A DNA stretch of 29,228 nucleotides from Chara braunii (lineage: Eukaryota > Streptophyta > Charophyceae > Charales > Characeae), in assembly GCA_003427395.1 (NCBI GenBank), contig BFEA01000429.1, positions 132,887 to 162,114 on the forward strand. Direction: 5' to 3'. Below are positions 16,240 to 24,540 of this stretch, one piece after another. Both the position numbers and the translations under genes were made by a program. The stretch's first letter is position 1. Each line of letters begins with the position of its first letter. The notes under the pieces are model-generated. The model did no database searches, was not told where the DNA came from, and worked only from the letters and a program-made list of their open reading frames with translations.

Positions 16240-16797
16240 ACCGAATTTTTTGTTTTGTTTTTTAATTCCTTCTCCAGTGTTAGTCGTGCTGGTGAGAGCA
16301 GACACCACTAGCACCTCGGGAGGGCCTCCATCTATTGGTGGGGAGCGTCACCTGCTGGAAAACAGGCCAAGCTTCCCATATACATTCAGAAGGCACTTGT
16401 GGGGAGTTCCTTCCAGCATTGACTACCCTGGAGTCCAGGGGATTGACTAAGAAGGATATTGGGGGGAAGGGGGAACCTCTTCACCCTGAACCAGGCGCCA
16501 GTTATCTCCTCCTACTCACTAGTTCCTCCCTCCCCTATCAATCTCAACCCCACTTTTGAGAATACATGCAGAGCCTTGCAGCTTCATCCTACTAGGGACC
16601 CCCTCCTCCTTACCACTGTTCCCCTACCATGGCTAAGGTTGGTGGTGGGAAAGGGTCGGGGAAGTCTGAATCAGGGCGCCTTCGGATGTCTGGTTCGACA
16701 TTTGTCCACTCTTGAAAAAGAAGATGGTAGTTCCTGTCATTTTGTTCCACAATTTCTTCCCCCCCCTCCCTTTCCCTTTCCCCCTCCCATCAGATAT

Positions 16798-16885
16798 GTA
16801 GACCCCCATACGAATACGGGCTGTACGTACGTACGTACGGCCGTACGTACGGGCTCATGTGGTAGTACGGGCCATACGTACGGGG

Positions 16886-16916
<31 letters not shown>

Positions 16917-17124
16917 AAAAAACAATATGTTATGCAGAAAACTAAACTGAAAAACTTTTGCCTCAGGGTCATATTGCAATTCGTTACCGAATTTGAGGTA
17001 AAAAAACAAAACGATTTTTTTTTTTTTTTTTTTCCGTACGGGACTGTATATACAGTCGTACGGCCATTCATACGGCCGTACGTACGACTGTACGATAAAC
17101 CCCCCGTACGTCGTACGAAGGCTA
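16798..17124. mobile_element. Mutator-like MITE, 327 bp, TSD CCATCAGATAT
   Basis: An 11-bp duplication CCATCAGATAT flanks it (16787-16797 and 17125-17135). The ends (GTAGACCCCCATACGAATACG and the complement of CGTACGTCGTACGAAGGCTA) are imperfect inverted repeats. Behind them are multiple CGTACGGCCGTACG palindromic blocks on each side, then an A run (16884-16911) and T run (17016-17034). A 9-11 bp duplication is typical of Mutator-like elements. It is non-coding and inserted at the 3' end of the LINE-B1 reading frame. Confidence 0.8.
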
Positions 17125-17127
17125 CCA

Positions 17128-17962
17128 TCAGATATTTGCAATAGGATCCCCCTGGGTTCCCCCCAGCCAATCCTTGCTGAATTGCTGAATATATTTCTTG
17201 ATTTCTGCTTTAATATGTAGGGTTATTAGTTTTTCTTTCACTTTTTCCCGTTGAATATAAATTTCGGCTTGCACATGCAGCCTGATTTCCTCTTGCAAGA
17301 TTTGGCCATCCAATCTTACTTCCCCCACTTCATAAACGCAGCGTCTCCTCCATAGCGCCCAGAGCCCCGCCCGCCTTCCTAATTTAAACATATTCTCCTC
17401 GAAGGTTGTAGCCTGTTCCAGGTGCCATGTTGCACACAACAGTGCCTTCCAACCCCACGGATAGGGTGTCGTGGTGCCCATTTGTCCCCATACCCTTTCC
17501 CACCATCTTCATAGCCATACCGACCCCGGGCATTGTAGGAAGATATGTTCGATTGTTTCTAGTTGACATCGTGATGGGAAGGTCGATGAACGAAGATTGC
17601 ACCATGGCAGAGCAAGCCCTCGTTGTTCCAAGGTTGTCCTACCAATTAGCCAATCGTTTGTGGGCAAGCATCTGTGTTCAATTTGCCATTGCAGTGATGC
17701 CACTTTCGTTGGGGAGGCCTTGCTCAACCTAAACCATTTTACTGAACGAAGGGCCTCTTTTCCCATACTTAGGTGCCCAATCCACCTGTTCTCAACTACA
17801 TCTTTGAAGTCCATTTTGGGGCGCAACAACCGATAAGCTGACTTGACCGACTGCATGTGCAGTTGTCGCTGCCCTTGTTTCCCTTTACCTATGGCTAGTG
17901 TCCAGATCCAATTTTCTGGATCAAAACCAAGGTGGCAAGGTGTGAGATTGGCGTGGTCAGTT
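17128..17962 (-). pseudogene. LINE-B1 zf-RVT and C-terminal coding remnant
   Basis: The frame at 17962-17509 reads ENWIWTLAIGKG, then SVKSAYRLL, SKASPTKVASLQWQIEHRCL, PTNDWLIGRTTLEQRGLALP, WCN, ETIEHIFLQC. This is a zf-RVT domain with a W-C and H-C pattern distinct from the LINE-A CRRC type. After frameshifts it continues at 17481-17128 with PWGWKALL and GLWALWRRRCVYE and a helix-rich tail ending DWLGGTQGD. The same blocks occur in B2. At least two frameshifts make it non-functional. Confidence 0.78.
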
Positions 17963-18217
17963 TATATGTCAGCCATCCGTATCTTTCTTTTAAGACTGGG
18001 ATTCGGAACAACTGTTTTTTTATGTCATTGCACCTTGTCTCCTTTCGTTCTTGTAAGCCTATCGTTTGAGGCTTTGTGCAAAAGGTTAATCAGTACTTCT
18101 TACCCTCCTTCGCGTGGTTGGAGTATATCCACTATGTTTCCAACTACTCCCTTCTGGTCCTTTATGCCCACCCAGTCACCCTCTTCCAGTGTGGAGGAAT
18201 GGATTAAGCTCCTGAAG

Positions 18218-18337
18218 TGGGTCATGTTCTAAGCAGCAGAGATGCATAAATGCAATTCGATCGTGATTTCCTGCACCTCTCCAGAAACACGTTCAGGTTC
18301 AGGCATTCAATCCAATCCTCTTTGCTAGGGGGACATC
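18218..18337. mobile_element. Partial GGTCCCAC-family MITE
   Basis: TTCTAAGCAGCAGAGATGC through CAATCCAATCCTCTTTGCTA matches the second half of the element at 9334-9500. The first half is absent at the LINE-B1 junction. Confidence 0.65.
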
Positions 18338-18421
18338 TCATGGTAGCAACTCTGGCCTCGTTAAAAGAAAAATTCTAAACCTGATAAGAAATACAGCCAG
18401 CATTGTTGGCTGAATTTTTTT

Positions 18422-18475
18422 AGCCGGCACAAAAAATTCAGCCAGCACAAAAAATTCAGCCAGCACAAAAAAAAC
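18422..18475. repeat. Tandem repeat, three 18-bp units
   Basis: AGCCGGCACAAAAAATTC, AGCCAGCACAAAAAATTC and AGCCAGCACAAAAAAAAC in direct succession. Confidence 0.85.
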
Positions 18476-18512
18476 GACGAGAAATTTCTCTCCAACGTTT
18501 GTTGAGGTCTGG

Positions 18513-19095
18513 TAGAGAGATCTGCGAATGCCTTGGGGGGGCATTTCACGGGACAATCAAGGGTTCCTATCGAAGACGATGCTGAACGGAGCCAGGGTGA
18601 GTTCCCTTGCCCTGTAATCTATAGCGGGGGTGAGAGGGTTGGTAGAGTTTGGTAGGGGACTTCGAGGGTGTTAGGACCCTGTAGCGCTTTAGAGTGTTTG
18701 AAGACAATTACTGTGATTTTCGTTAGTGGATAGTCTCCCAAATTTACCTCAAATAGCATTGATTTTTGTTTAAAAAAAAAAGAGAATGTTTTTGGATTCT
18801 GGGGACTTCTAGCAACTCGCTTTAGGCTGTTTGATAATGATACGTTCATGGATCTGCGGTTGTTCGATGCCTGAACGACTCTGGCCGGTGCCGGGGTGTT
18901 GCCATGTAACCTGCTGATTGAAGGAGCCTGAGGCCTTGTAGAGAGATCTGGGGATGCTTTGGGGTGAGCATTCCAAGGGACAACCAAGGGTAGCTGTTGG
19001 GACGACGCTGGCCAGAGCTGGGGCGAGTCGTGTTGCTCTGTAACCTAGCCAGGTGGGGGTGTGAGGCCTGGGAGAGCTCGACAGGGAATAAGACA
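18513..19095. repeat. Pair of diverged direct repeats about 155 bp long
   Basis: 18513-18668 and 18942-19095 share AGAGATCTG, ATGC.TTGGGG, GGGACAA.CAAGGGT, GACGATGCTG and the CTGTAA.CTA blocks in order. A shorter third copy of the GCCGGGGTGTTGCC..GTAACCT part lies near 18880-18920. Open frames on the minus strand through this region are not recognised and probably non-coding. Confidence 0.65.
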
Positions 19096-19239
19096 ATGTT
19101 GGACAATTTTAGAGAGTTTTGTTGGGGAGTCTAGGGGTTCTGAGCATTCGAAAAGAGGTGAGTAGTCAGTCATAGTTTTTTAACCTCTCCTTTAATTCTC
19201 TTGAATTTCTTCAATAGTTCTCAGATTGATTCTCAGCCG

Positions 19240-19342
19240 AAGCCGGGTAATGGCCCCGACATCTCAAATGACTTGTGCAACTCTATATGGGACGCTGGGC
19301 CCGGTTCCCAGCACGTGCTGCTCCCCACGAATAGACTGGAGC

Positions 19343-19382
<40 letters not shown>
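19240..19382 (+). mobile_element. Short poly(A) element with the shared LINE 3' tail motif
   Basis: GTAATGGCCCCGAC, GGGACGCTGGGCCCGGTTCC, CTCCCCACGAATAGA and then a 36-base A run (19347-19382). No reverse transcriptase coding is attached, so it is either a very short LINE copy or a SINE. The element at 28655-28860 (minus) shares both the GTAATGGCCCCGA block and the tail. Confidence 0.65.
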
Positions 19383-19384
<2 letters not shown>

Positions 19385-19399
19385 AGCTAAGCTATGTTG

Positions 19400-19980
19400 T
19401 ACTAGCTGAATTTTTTTATTTCATTTTTTTCTCAAAAAAAGAGAGTGTATTATATCATCACAAGCTGGGAAACTGGCTCAGCATCAGTCACATCAGTAAC
19501 CACGGCCTGCAGGGATGAACCAGCGGCCTGGAATAACCCTACCACGGCTGAGTCACACCACTAATTAACATCACACCCTAATTAGCGCTAATTAACATCG
19601 GTAACCCTCACACTAAAGCACAAACCAAGCTGAGTCACACCATTAATGCGACAACCGTATCAGCAGGCACTGGAAGGGTTACCCTCCCCGTGATGCACTC
19701 GGTGCCTGCCCTAAAAAATTGCAAGGGCTGCGCTAACGCAGCTCTGCCGTACTGGTGGTTTATCTATTTATTTATTTATTTATTTTTTTGCTTTTTTTTT
19801 TTTTTTCCAGCTCAAATTCTTTGTTCTATTCATAAGGGCCATGTCCACATTGAGGACGTTTATCCAATCCTCTTTGCTTGTGGAACCTCACCCTGCAGAA
19901 GGGGGTAAAAAAGAATTAAAAAAAATATAAAAATAATAAAAATATAAAAATATATAAAAATATAAAAATATAGAAATATA
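19400..19980. other. Unassigned; repeated TGAGTCACACCA motif and AT repeats
   Basis: GCTGAGTCACACCA(C/T)TAAT occurs twice (about 19547 and 19630), each near an ATTAAC or AATTA block. A GGCACTGG...CGGTGCC hairpin lies near 19666-19710. (TTTA)n at 19759-19782 and an AAAAATAT-rich repeat (19915-19984) flank a 3' end of a GGTCCCAC-family MITE (19826-19895). No gene seen. Confidence 0.5.
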
Positions 19981-19984
19981 GAAA

Positions 19985-20290
19985 TCCATCTGCCAGCGGT
20001 TCGGGACGGGGACTGAGGTCGGACCACAATTCAGCCGACCTGGGACAGGAACACCAGAGGTGGTGGGCGGTCTCAAAGATCCAATTACACCTTCCATAGG
20101 CTTCTTTCACAGACATCCCCTTTCTTCTCCGCCACCTAGCCACTGGCACTGCTTGGTGGGACTGTAACCAGAGCAGGGAGGCGGAATCTGAGTGAGTTGG
20201 ATCCAAAATTTAGTTAACTCCTCCCTTGTAGGATGGGCCAGGTGGGGTGTTATTTTCTCCCATTGCCAGCTCACCTCCTTTCTCGCTGTC
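19985..20290 (-). pseudogene. LINE-A4: zf-RVT fragment
   Basis: On the minus strand EELTKFWIQLTQIP, then after a frameshift SASLLWLQSHQAVPVARWRR and TAHHLWCSC align with LINE-A1 KLRKMWHNLKQIP, SAKLRSLAWLQSHRIVPTAKW and ATHLWWGC. The first zinc-knuckle cysteine pair is degraded. It is cut off at both ends, with an AT repeat on the 3' side. Confidence 0.75.
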
Positions 20291-20312
20291 TTATCCCCTT
20301 TGCATCGTCACC

Positions 20313-20398
20313 ATTTTTATTTATTTATTCCTTCTTCACCAATTTTACCCCCTTTGGTTTTATTTATTTATTCCTTCTTCACCAATTTTACCCCCTTG
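20313..20398. repeat. Tandem duplication, two 43-bp units
   Basis: TTTATTTATTTATTCC, TTCTTCACCAATTTTACCCC and CCTTTGG repeated once with almost no change. Confidence 0.85.
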
Positions 20399-20532
20399 GA
20401 CTTATAGTTAAGATCCCAGAGGTCAGATTTTTCCGGATTCTTCCTTACAGCAGGCATACTTTATGGGCTGAGTTCTGGACGTGATTACGGTCCGATGCAT
20501 CCAGCCGGGCAAGTGTGAGTCTGTCCTAAGCC

Positions 20533-20690
20533 TAGGTCCCACTAGCAAAGACCATTGGATTGAATGCCTGAATCTAGACCTTTACCTGGAATGAGGCAGA
20601 GCGTAGAGATTGAACTGCTTGTCTGCATCTCTTCTGAAAACACGTCCAGATTTTGGAGAACACAGAATGTGGATGTGTTTGAAAGAAAAG
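20533..20690. mobile_element. GGTCCCAC-family MITE, diverged copy
   Basis: Left end AGGTCCCACTAGCAAAGACC, interior GAATGCCTGAATCTAGACC and GATTGAACTGC.TGTCTGCATC, with a degraded right end. Confidence 0.65.
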
Positions 20691-20699
20691 AAGATGATG

Positions 20700-20813
20700 A
20701 TTGGTTAGAACTCATGCAAAAGAGAGCAAAATTTGCAATGTATCTTGCCATGTTCTAGGGGTGGATTCAGTCTCATTTTGCACATCTCGAGAGCAGTGGA
20801 AAGAGGCCCTTTG
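20700..20813. mobile_element. Short GGGCCTC-family MITE, left end degraded
   Basis: The core ATTCAGTCTCATTTTGCACA and right end GAGAGCAGTGGAAAGAGGCCC. AGTGGAAAGAGGCCCTT recurs at 20851-20867, a second solo end. Confidence 0.55.
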
Positions 20814-20999
20814 TTACTTCCTTCTGGACGTCATCGCCGTCAGATTCATGCAGTGGAAAGAGGCCCTTAGAGTAAAAAAAAAAAAAAAAAGAACTCATGC
20901 AAATGTTCTCTATGCTTACATAGTTTTTCTGAGCTTTCTTTAATTTTTTTCGGTTTTCAGCTTTCTTTCCTTTTTCGCAACTTGGGAACTACGATACTG

Positions 21000-21152
21000 A
21001 GGGGGGGCAGGGGTCTCAGTGCTGGGGTGACTGTGGTCGGGGATGGGATTGGCCGGTAGTGCCTTTCTCTGCTCAGAACTGCTGCAGTCCTCATGTACGG
21101 GAGGCCGGCTTCCCGGTTGTGTTTGTTTTAAAAAAAAAAAAAAAAAAAAAAA
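21000..21152 (+). repeat. Poly(A)-tailed dispersed repeat related to 14400-14536
   Basis: GGGATGGGATTGGCCGGTAG, TGCCT, ATGTACGGGAGGCCGG and then an A run (21130-21152). Its 5' limit is uncertain; possible SINE. Confidence 0.45.
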
Positions 21153-21379
21153 GAACTCGTGCAAATGAGAGTCACTCAACACAGAGTAGGGCAAGTAAGA
21201 TAGTGTAAAGATGTAGAACTCAATAAAGTCCGTCCACATTCTTCCGCCAACCCAAAATCCGCCAAATTCGTTCCACAGTCCCCGACCGCTACCGCAGTGT
21301 GGAAAGCGGTCGTCGAAAGAAACGAAGTTGAATCTCGATTTTCTGCACCTTTCCACAAAAAAAACTCCACATTCAGGGC

Positions 21380-21512
21380 GTAGGCACACTAAACCAAAAA
21401 AAAGAAACGAGTGCATCTTCCAGCAGAGAATGACCAGGTTCAGCGGTTTGCTGTAAACAGTAACGAGTGTATTCTGCCACCTTTCGTGGGCAGATGCACT
21501 CGTTTCGTTTTC
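21380..21512. mobile_element. Hairpin element with GAAACGAGTGCATCT arms
   Basis: GAAACGAGTGCATCT (from 21404) and AGATGCACTCGTTTC (to 21506) are exact inverted arms. Just outside is an AGGGCGTAGGCACACTA end of the small TIR family described at 4614. Confidence 0.6.
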
Positions 21513-21588
21513 GCCCCTGTGACAAGGCCCTCACTGCCCCTCAGGCTTTCAATCCAATCCTCTCCGCAAGTGGGACCCGACAAGTCCA

Positions 21589-21758
21589 GGGGCGTGGTCC
21601 CACTAGCAAAGAGGATCAGATAGAATGCCTGAATCTGGACGAGTTTATGGAGATGTGCAGGAAATCGAGATTAAACTGCTTTTCTGCATCTCAGCTTAAA
21701 ACACATCCAGATTCAGGAGCTCTCTATGCTATCCTTTTTGCTAGTGGGACCTAGGCCC
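21589..21758. mobile_element. GGTCCCAC-family foldback MITE, complete copy
   Basis: The ends GGGGCGTGGTCCCACTAGC and GCTAGTGGGACCTAGGCCC bound a self-complementary element. It is near-identical over most of its length to 9334-9500 in the opposite orientation. Another solo right end lies immediately before it (21545-21580). Confidence 0.78.
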
Positions 21759-21935
21759 AGGTTGTTGTAGAGTTGGAATTCTGGAATACTTTTGATAGGA
21801 ATAAGGGCAAGTCACAAAAAAAGAAAAAAAAGAAATAAGAAAAAAAAAAAGGACTGCCAGGATGAAATTTTCTTGACTGCAAACAAATTTTATGTCATTG
21901 AACAAAAGACAAAAAAGGAAGGTAGTGAAGGTGAA

Positions 21936-22152
21936 TTGAAAGAATTTTTTCTATATTTTTTTTACTTTTATTTTTTTTGAAAGGGCTACAGCCTTGAGAT
22001 ATCATCATTCGTTGAGCTGACAGGGCCCCAGGTAATTCAGAATGATTTTATATTGTTCATCTGATTGCAGCTGGACTTGAACCTGTTGGTTGGGTCTGTA
22101 CTTCAACAGTTCATTTGGTGTACCAACTGAGATAGGCCAGTTGGTTGAAAGA
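21936..22152 (-). mobile_element. tRNA-derived SINE with TSD TTGAAAGA
   Basis: On the minus strand the head reads GGCCTATCTCAGTTGGTAC (an A-box-like TATCTCAGTTGG) and then CAGGTTCAAGTCC (B box), 48 bases apart, as in a pol III tRNA-type promoter. A body of about 85 bases (ATTCTGAATTACCTGGGGCC, AATGATGATAT) and an A-rich tail follow. TTGAAAGA flanks it on the plus strand (21936-21943 and 22145-22152). A related head and body fragment lie at 22361-22600. Confidence 0.75.
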
Positions 22153-22305
22153 TTATGAAAGATTTGAGACAAAAAAAAAAAAAAAAAAAAAGAAGCGAAA
22201 CTCAGCTTTCTGCATGCTGGCACGTGGATGAATGATATGGAAAACAATAGGAGCTCAGTCCGTAGCCCTCTTTTTTTTTTTTTTTTTTTTTTTTGGTGTA
22301 AATTG

Positions 22306-22346
22306 GGACCATTTCTGGATTTACGTCTGTCATCCTTGCGCAAGGG
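22306..22346 (-). pseudogene. U6 snRNA 3'-end fragment with adjoining poly(A)
   Basis: On the minus strand TTGCGCAAGGATGAC..., AAATCCAGAAATGGTCC is the 3' third of U6. Ten bases further on lies an A run (T run 22271-22294). It is a second, 5'-truncated U6 retrocopy. Confidence 0.75.
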
Positions 22347-22360
22347 CGAGGTCCACCCAA

Positions 22361-22493
22361 GAGCCTAGCTCAGTGGGTACACCCATGAACTGCAGTGTTG
22401 AAATACAGACCCGTGTTCGAACCCAGATGAAGGAACTTGATTGATGAGTAAAACCAAATAATAATAATAATAAAAAAAAAAAAAAAAAAAAAA
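22361..22493 (+). mobile_element. tRNA-derived SINE head with A-rich tail
   Basis: GAGCCTAGCTCAGTGGGTAC (A box TAGCTCAGTGGG) and GTGTTCGAACCC (B box) with the same spacer words (CATGAACTG, AATACAGACCC) as the SINE at 21936-22152. It ends in (AAT)n and an A run (to 22493). Confidence 0.72.
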
Positions 22494-22545
22494 GCTATAT
22501 TCTTCTCTCGATTTCACCTCACACTACCTACCTACCACCACTCCA

Positions 22546-22600
22546 AATAATTCTGAATTGCCTGGGGCCGGTCAGCTCTGAGTCAATGATGATATAGCAA
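22546..22600 (+). repeat. SINE body fragment
   Basis: AATTCTGAATTGCCTGGGGCC through AATGATGATATAGCAAGGG matches the body of the minus-strand SINE. The head lies 50 bases upstream, separated by an A run and a CTATATTCTTCTCTC block that recurs at about 22850. Confidence 0.6.
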
Positions 22601-22601
22601 G

Positions 22602-22800
22602 GGCGAGGTCCCACTAGCAAAGAGCATTGGATTGAATCTGTCATCCTCGGGCAAGTCTTAGAAAGAGGTCCTACTAGCAATTGAATGCATGAATCTGGAT
22701 GTGTTTGTGGACAGGTGCAGAAATTTGAGATTGATCTACTTTTCTGAATCTCTTCTGCAAAGCCATCCAGATACAGGTGCTTAATCCAATCCTCCTTCCC
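22602..22800. mobile_element. GGTCCCAC-family MITE with duplicated end
   Basis: GGTCCCACTAGCAAAGAGC begins the element, and GAGGTCCTACTAGCAATTG starts a second time at about 22667. Between the two is CTGTCATCCTCGGGCAAG, which resembles U6. The rest (GAATCTGGATGTGTTTGTGG, TTTTCTGAATCTCTTCTGC) is typical for the family. Confidence 0.6.
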
Positions 22801-22845
22801 CGTGCCAGCTGGCCTCAGGTGCCATGCTTTTTTTTTTTTTTTTTC

Positions 22846-23147
22846 CTTTCTATATTCTTCTCTCAACTTCTGTTTCTTTTACCTTCCACTACCTACTCCT
22901 AACTTCCTACGACTATCTAGAGGGGACCCCTGCAAGCATAGTTTCCTCTCTCTGTGAAGGGGAGATTTCATGTTGCCCTTTGCCCCTAATGGTTAGGGTA
23001 TAGGGTTGGGGCCGCCAGTGGGGGTCTGGCTAACACAACGACCGAGACCTGCCAGTAGCTGTGCCTCCCTTTCTCATCGTCCCCCACCCTTCATCGAGTA
23101 GCAGCAGAGGCTATGCCAACACTCTCCCACACACCACACACAAACGC
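22846..23147. other. No gene recognised
   Basis: Pyrimidine-rich then mixed sequence. Apart from the repeated CTATATTCTTCTCTC block nothing is identifiable. Confidence 0.4.
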
Positions 23148-23166
23148 CAGGGGCCATGCTAATCTT
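23148..23166 (-). pseudogene. 19-base U6 snRNA shard
   Basis: CAGGGGCCATGCTAATCTT is the exact complement of the U6 core AAGATTAGCATGGCCCCTG. Flanking U6 sequence is absent and a pyrimidine run follows directly. Confidence 0.5.
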
Positions 23167-23272
23167 TTTTCTCTTTTTCTTTTTTTTTCTTTTTTTAAAA
23201 TAAGGGCCCAGTGCCCAAGGCTTATGATTAGAAGTTAAAAATCTGAGGCCGGGGTCCTCACAGTCTACCCGG

Positions 23273-23369
23273 GGGCTAGGTCCCACTTGCACGAATCAAG
23301 AGATAGAGACCGTAGATAGCAAAGATCAACAGCCGAAATCTCCTAATCCGTGCAAGTGGGACCTAGCCC
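23273..23369. mobile_element. Miniature TIR element, 97 bp, TSD CGG
   Basis: GGGCTAGGTCCCACTTGCACG at the left and its exact complement at the right (23349-23369), with CGG on both outer sides (23270-23272, 23370-23372). The ends resemble the GGTCCCAC family (GGTCCCACTAGC), but the interior is unrelated. Confidence 0.75.
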
Positions 23370-23372
23370 CGG

Positions 23373-23763
23373 AACAAGTATCCAAACCTTTTACCTCTGG
23401 GAGCCCTACCCTGGTTCACTTTTTACGGGACCCCAGGGGACCTGACCCAAAACACGTCACCGCCCAACTATTCTTACCTAACGAGCTTAATAACCATGCG
23501 ATCTCTACAACCTCCTCTTCTTCACCTACACTAACTGTCTTTCAGAACCTCACCACCCTTTAACAGCCTATTTGACTAAGTTACTACCTCAACTACACTT
23601 GTCCCAACCAATAGTCTTCTAGAATGTCTCATAGCGAACCTAATGTGGTTCTACACTTTCTCCTGCAACCCATGCCAGTCCGTGCACTCCCTCCAAGCCT
23701 ATTTATGGCTCTAAGTCTACTGCTCTTTCTGTCCCTGTAACAACCAGGGAGTAAGCCTGAGTT

Positions 23764-23765
<2 letters not shown>
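23373..23765. other. No gene recognised
   Basis: C- and A-rich plus strand with no long open frame and no obvious repeat; it ends at a long T run. It may be the 5' body of the minus-strand retroelement or unique sequence. Confidence 0.4.
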
Positions 23766-23768
<3 letters not shown>

Positions 23769-23803
<35 letters not shown>

Positions 23804-23900
23804 GAGCAGACACCACCAGCACCTGGGGGGTGGCTCCATCTATTGGTGGGGAGCATCACCTGCTGGAAAGCGGGTCCAGCGTCCCTTACATGAAATAAAT
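23769..23900 (-). mobile_element. Short poly(A) element with LINE-B 3' tail
   Basis: On the minus strand GGGACGCTGGACCCGCTTTCC, CTCCCCACCAATAGATGGAG, CAGGTGCTGGTGGTGTCTGC, then poly(A) (T run 23769-23802). It matches the 3' end of LINE-B1 past the core motif, including GTGCTAGTGGTGTCTGCTC, so it is a LINE-B-tailed copy. Its 5' limit is unclear. Confidence 0.7.
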
Positions 23901-23904
23901 TTGA

Positions 23905-24540
23905 CCCATAAACCACCACTACCTTTCACAGGCAAACGCCAAGTCCATCTAGTAGCCTACTCCTGAAAACACGGGGCTCGGGGCAGGGTTGGAGGCCGAT
24001 GAAAAAAAAAAAAGAGAAAAAACAGGAAAAAAAAAACAAGAAAACGAAGAGCTCACACTCCAGGGATGGCGGGGAAGGCCCTCACGAGGGTGAAAGTTAT
24101 ACCAGTGCTTTGACGAATGCATCTGGCCACTATGTCGGAAAAGGGATTGCAGTTCGTTTTCCTCTGTTTTTGTTTTGATTTCCCTGTAGTGCCCTGCCAG
24201 CCAGGCAGGGCGTGTTTCACGGGTGGCACGTAACTGTCTCACTGCTGTAGCATCACGTATCCGCCCTCAATCACAGGATAAGGGATTCCTTTTTGTTTTA
24301 TCGTTGCTTCTCTGTTTTTTCCCGTCCACGCCCTCACTAAGGGCACAGTCACACAAGCACCTCATAGAATGTATCTGGATATTATCAAGGCGTTCAGGAA
24401 GTCTCTTTTTTTTCTTTTTCTTTTTCTTTTTTTTCCCCTTGTTCTTTCTTAGATGAAACTGGTCTGGCTCGGCCAAACTCGGTGCGCAGTGAAAATGAGG
24501 GTCGGAAAAAACAGGCTCGGAGGTAGTGGTGTCAGAAATA
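23905..24540. other. Unassigned, with one strong hairpin
   Basis: Contains an A-rich stretch (24001-24047), a hairpin GCCCTGCC/GGCAGGGC (about 24189-24209), an AAGGGCACAGTCACAC end of the small TIR family near 24338, and a T-rich run (24404-24437). No gene seen. Confidence 0.45.

Larger units (their letters stand above)
16240..18232 (-). mobile_element. LINE-B1: degraded, 5'-truncated LINE
   Basis: On the minus strand it holds zf-RVT coding sequence (about 17960-17500), a C-terminal helical region (to 17128), and a 3' untranslated region. The latter has a block at 16408-16560 that matches LINE-B2 (24560-24720) closely, e.g. CCTCTTCACCCTGA and CCAGGCGCCAG. It then carries the shared tail motif (16325-16385) and an A-rich end (T-rich plus strand 16245-16262). 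A Mutator-like MITE is inserted at 16798-17124. The 5' side is cut off at a GGTCCCAC-family MITE. Confidence 0.78.

Noticed and set aside
16740-17170. Tyr/Arg-rich open frames on the minus strand
   Set aside because: They arise from the GTAC-rich arms and homopolymers of the Mutator-like MITE.
18619-18987. 122-aa minus-strand open frame (also the 95-aa frame at 18809-19096)
   Set aside because: Both lie across diverged direct repeats and an A run and show no recognisable domain.
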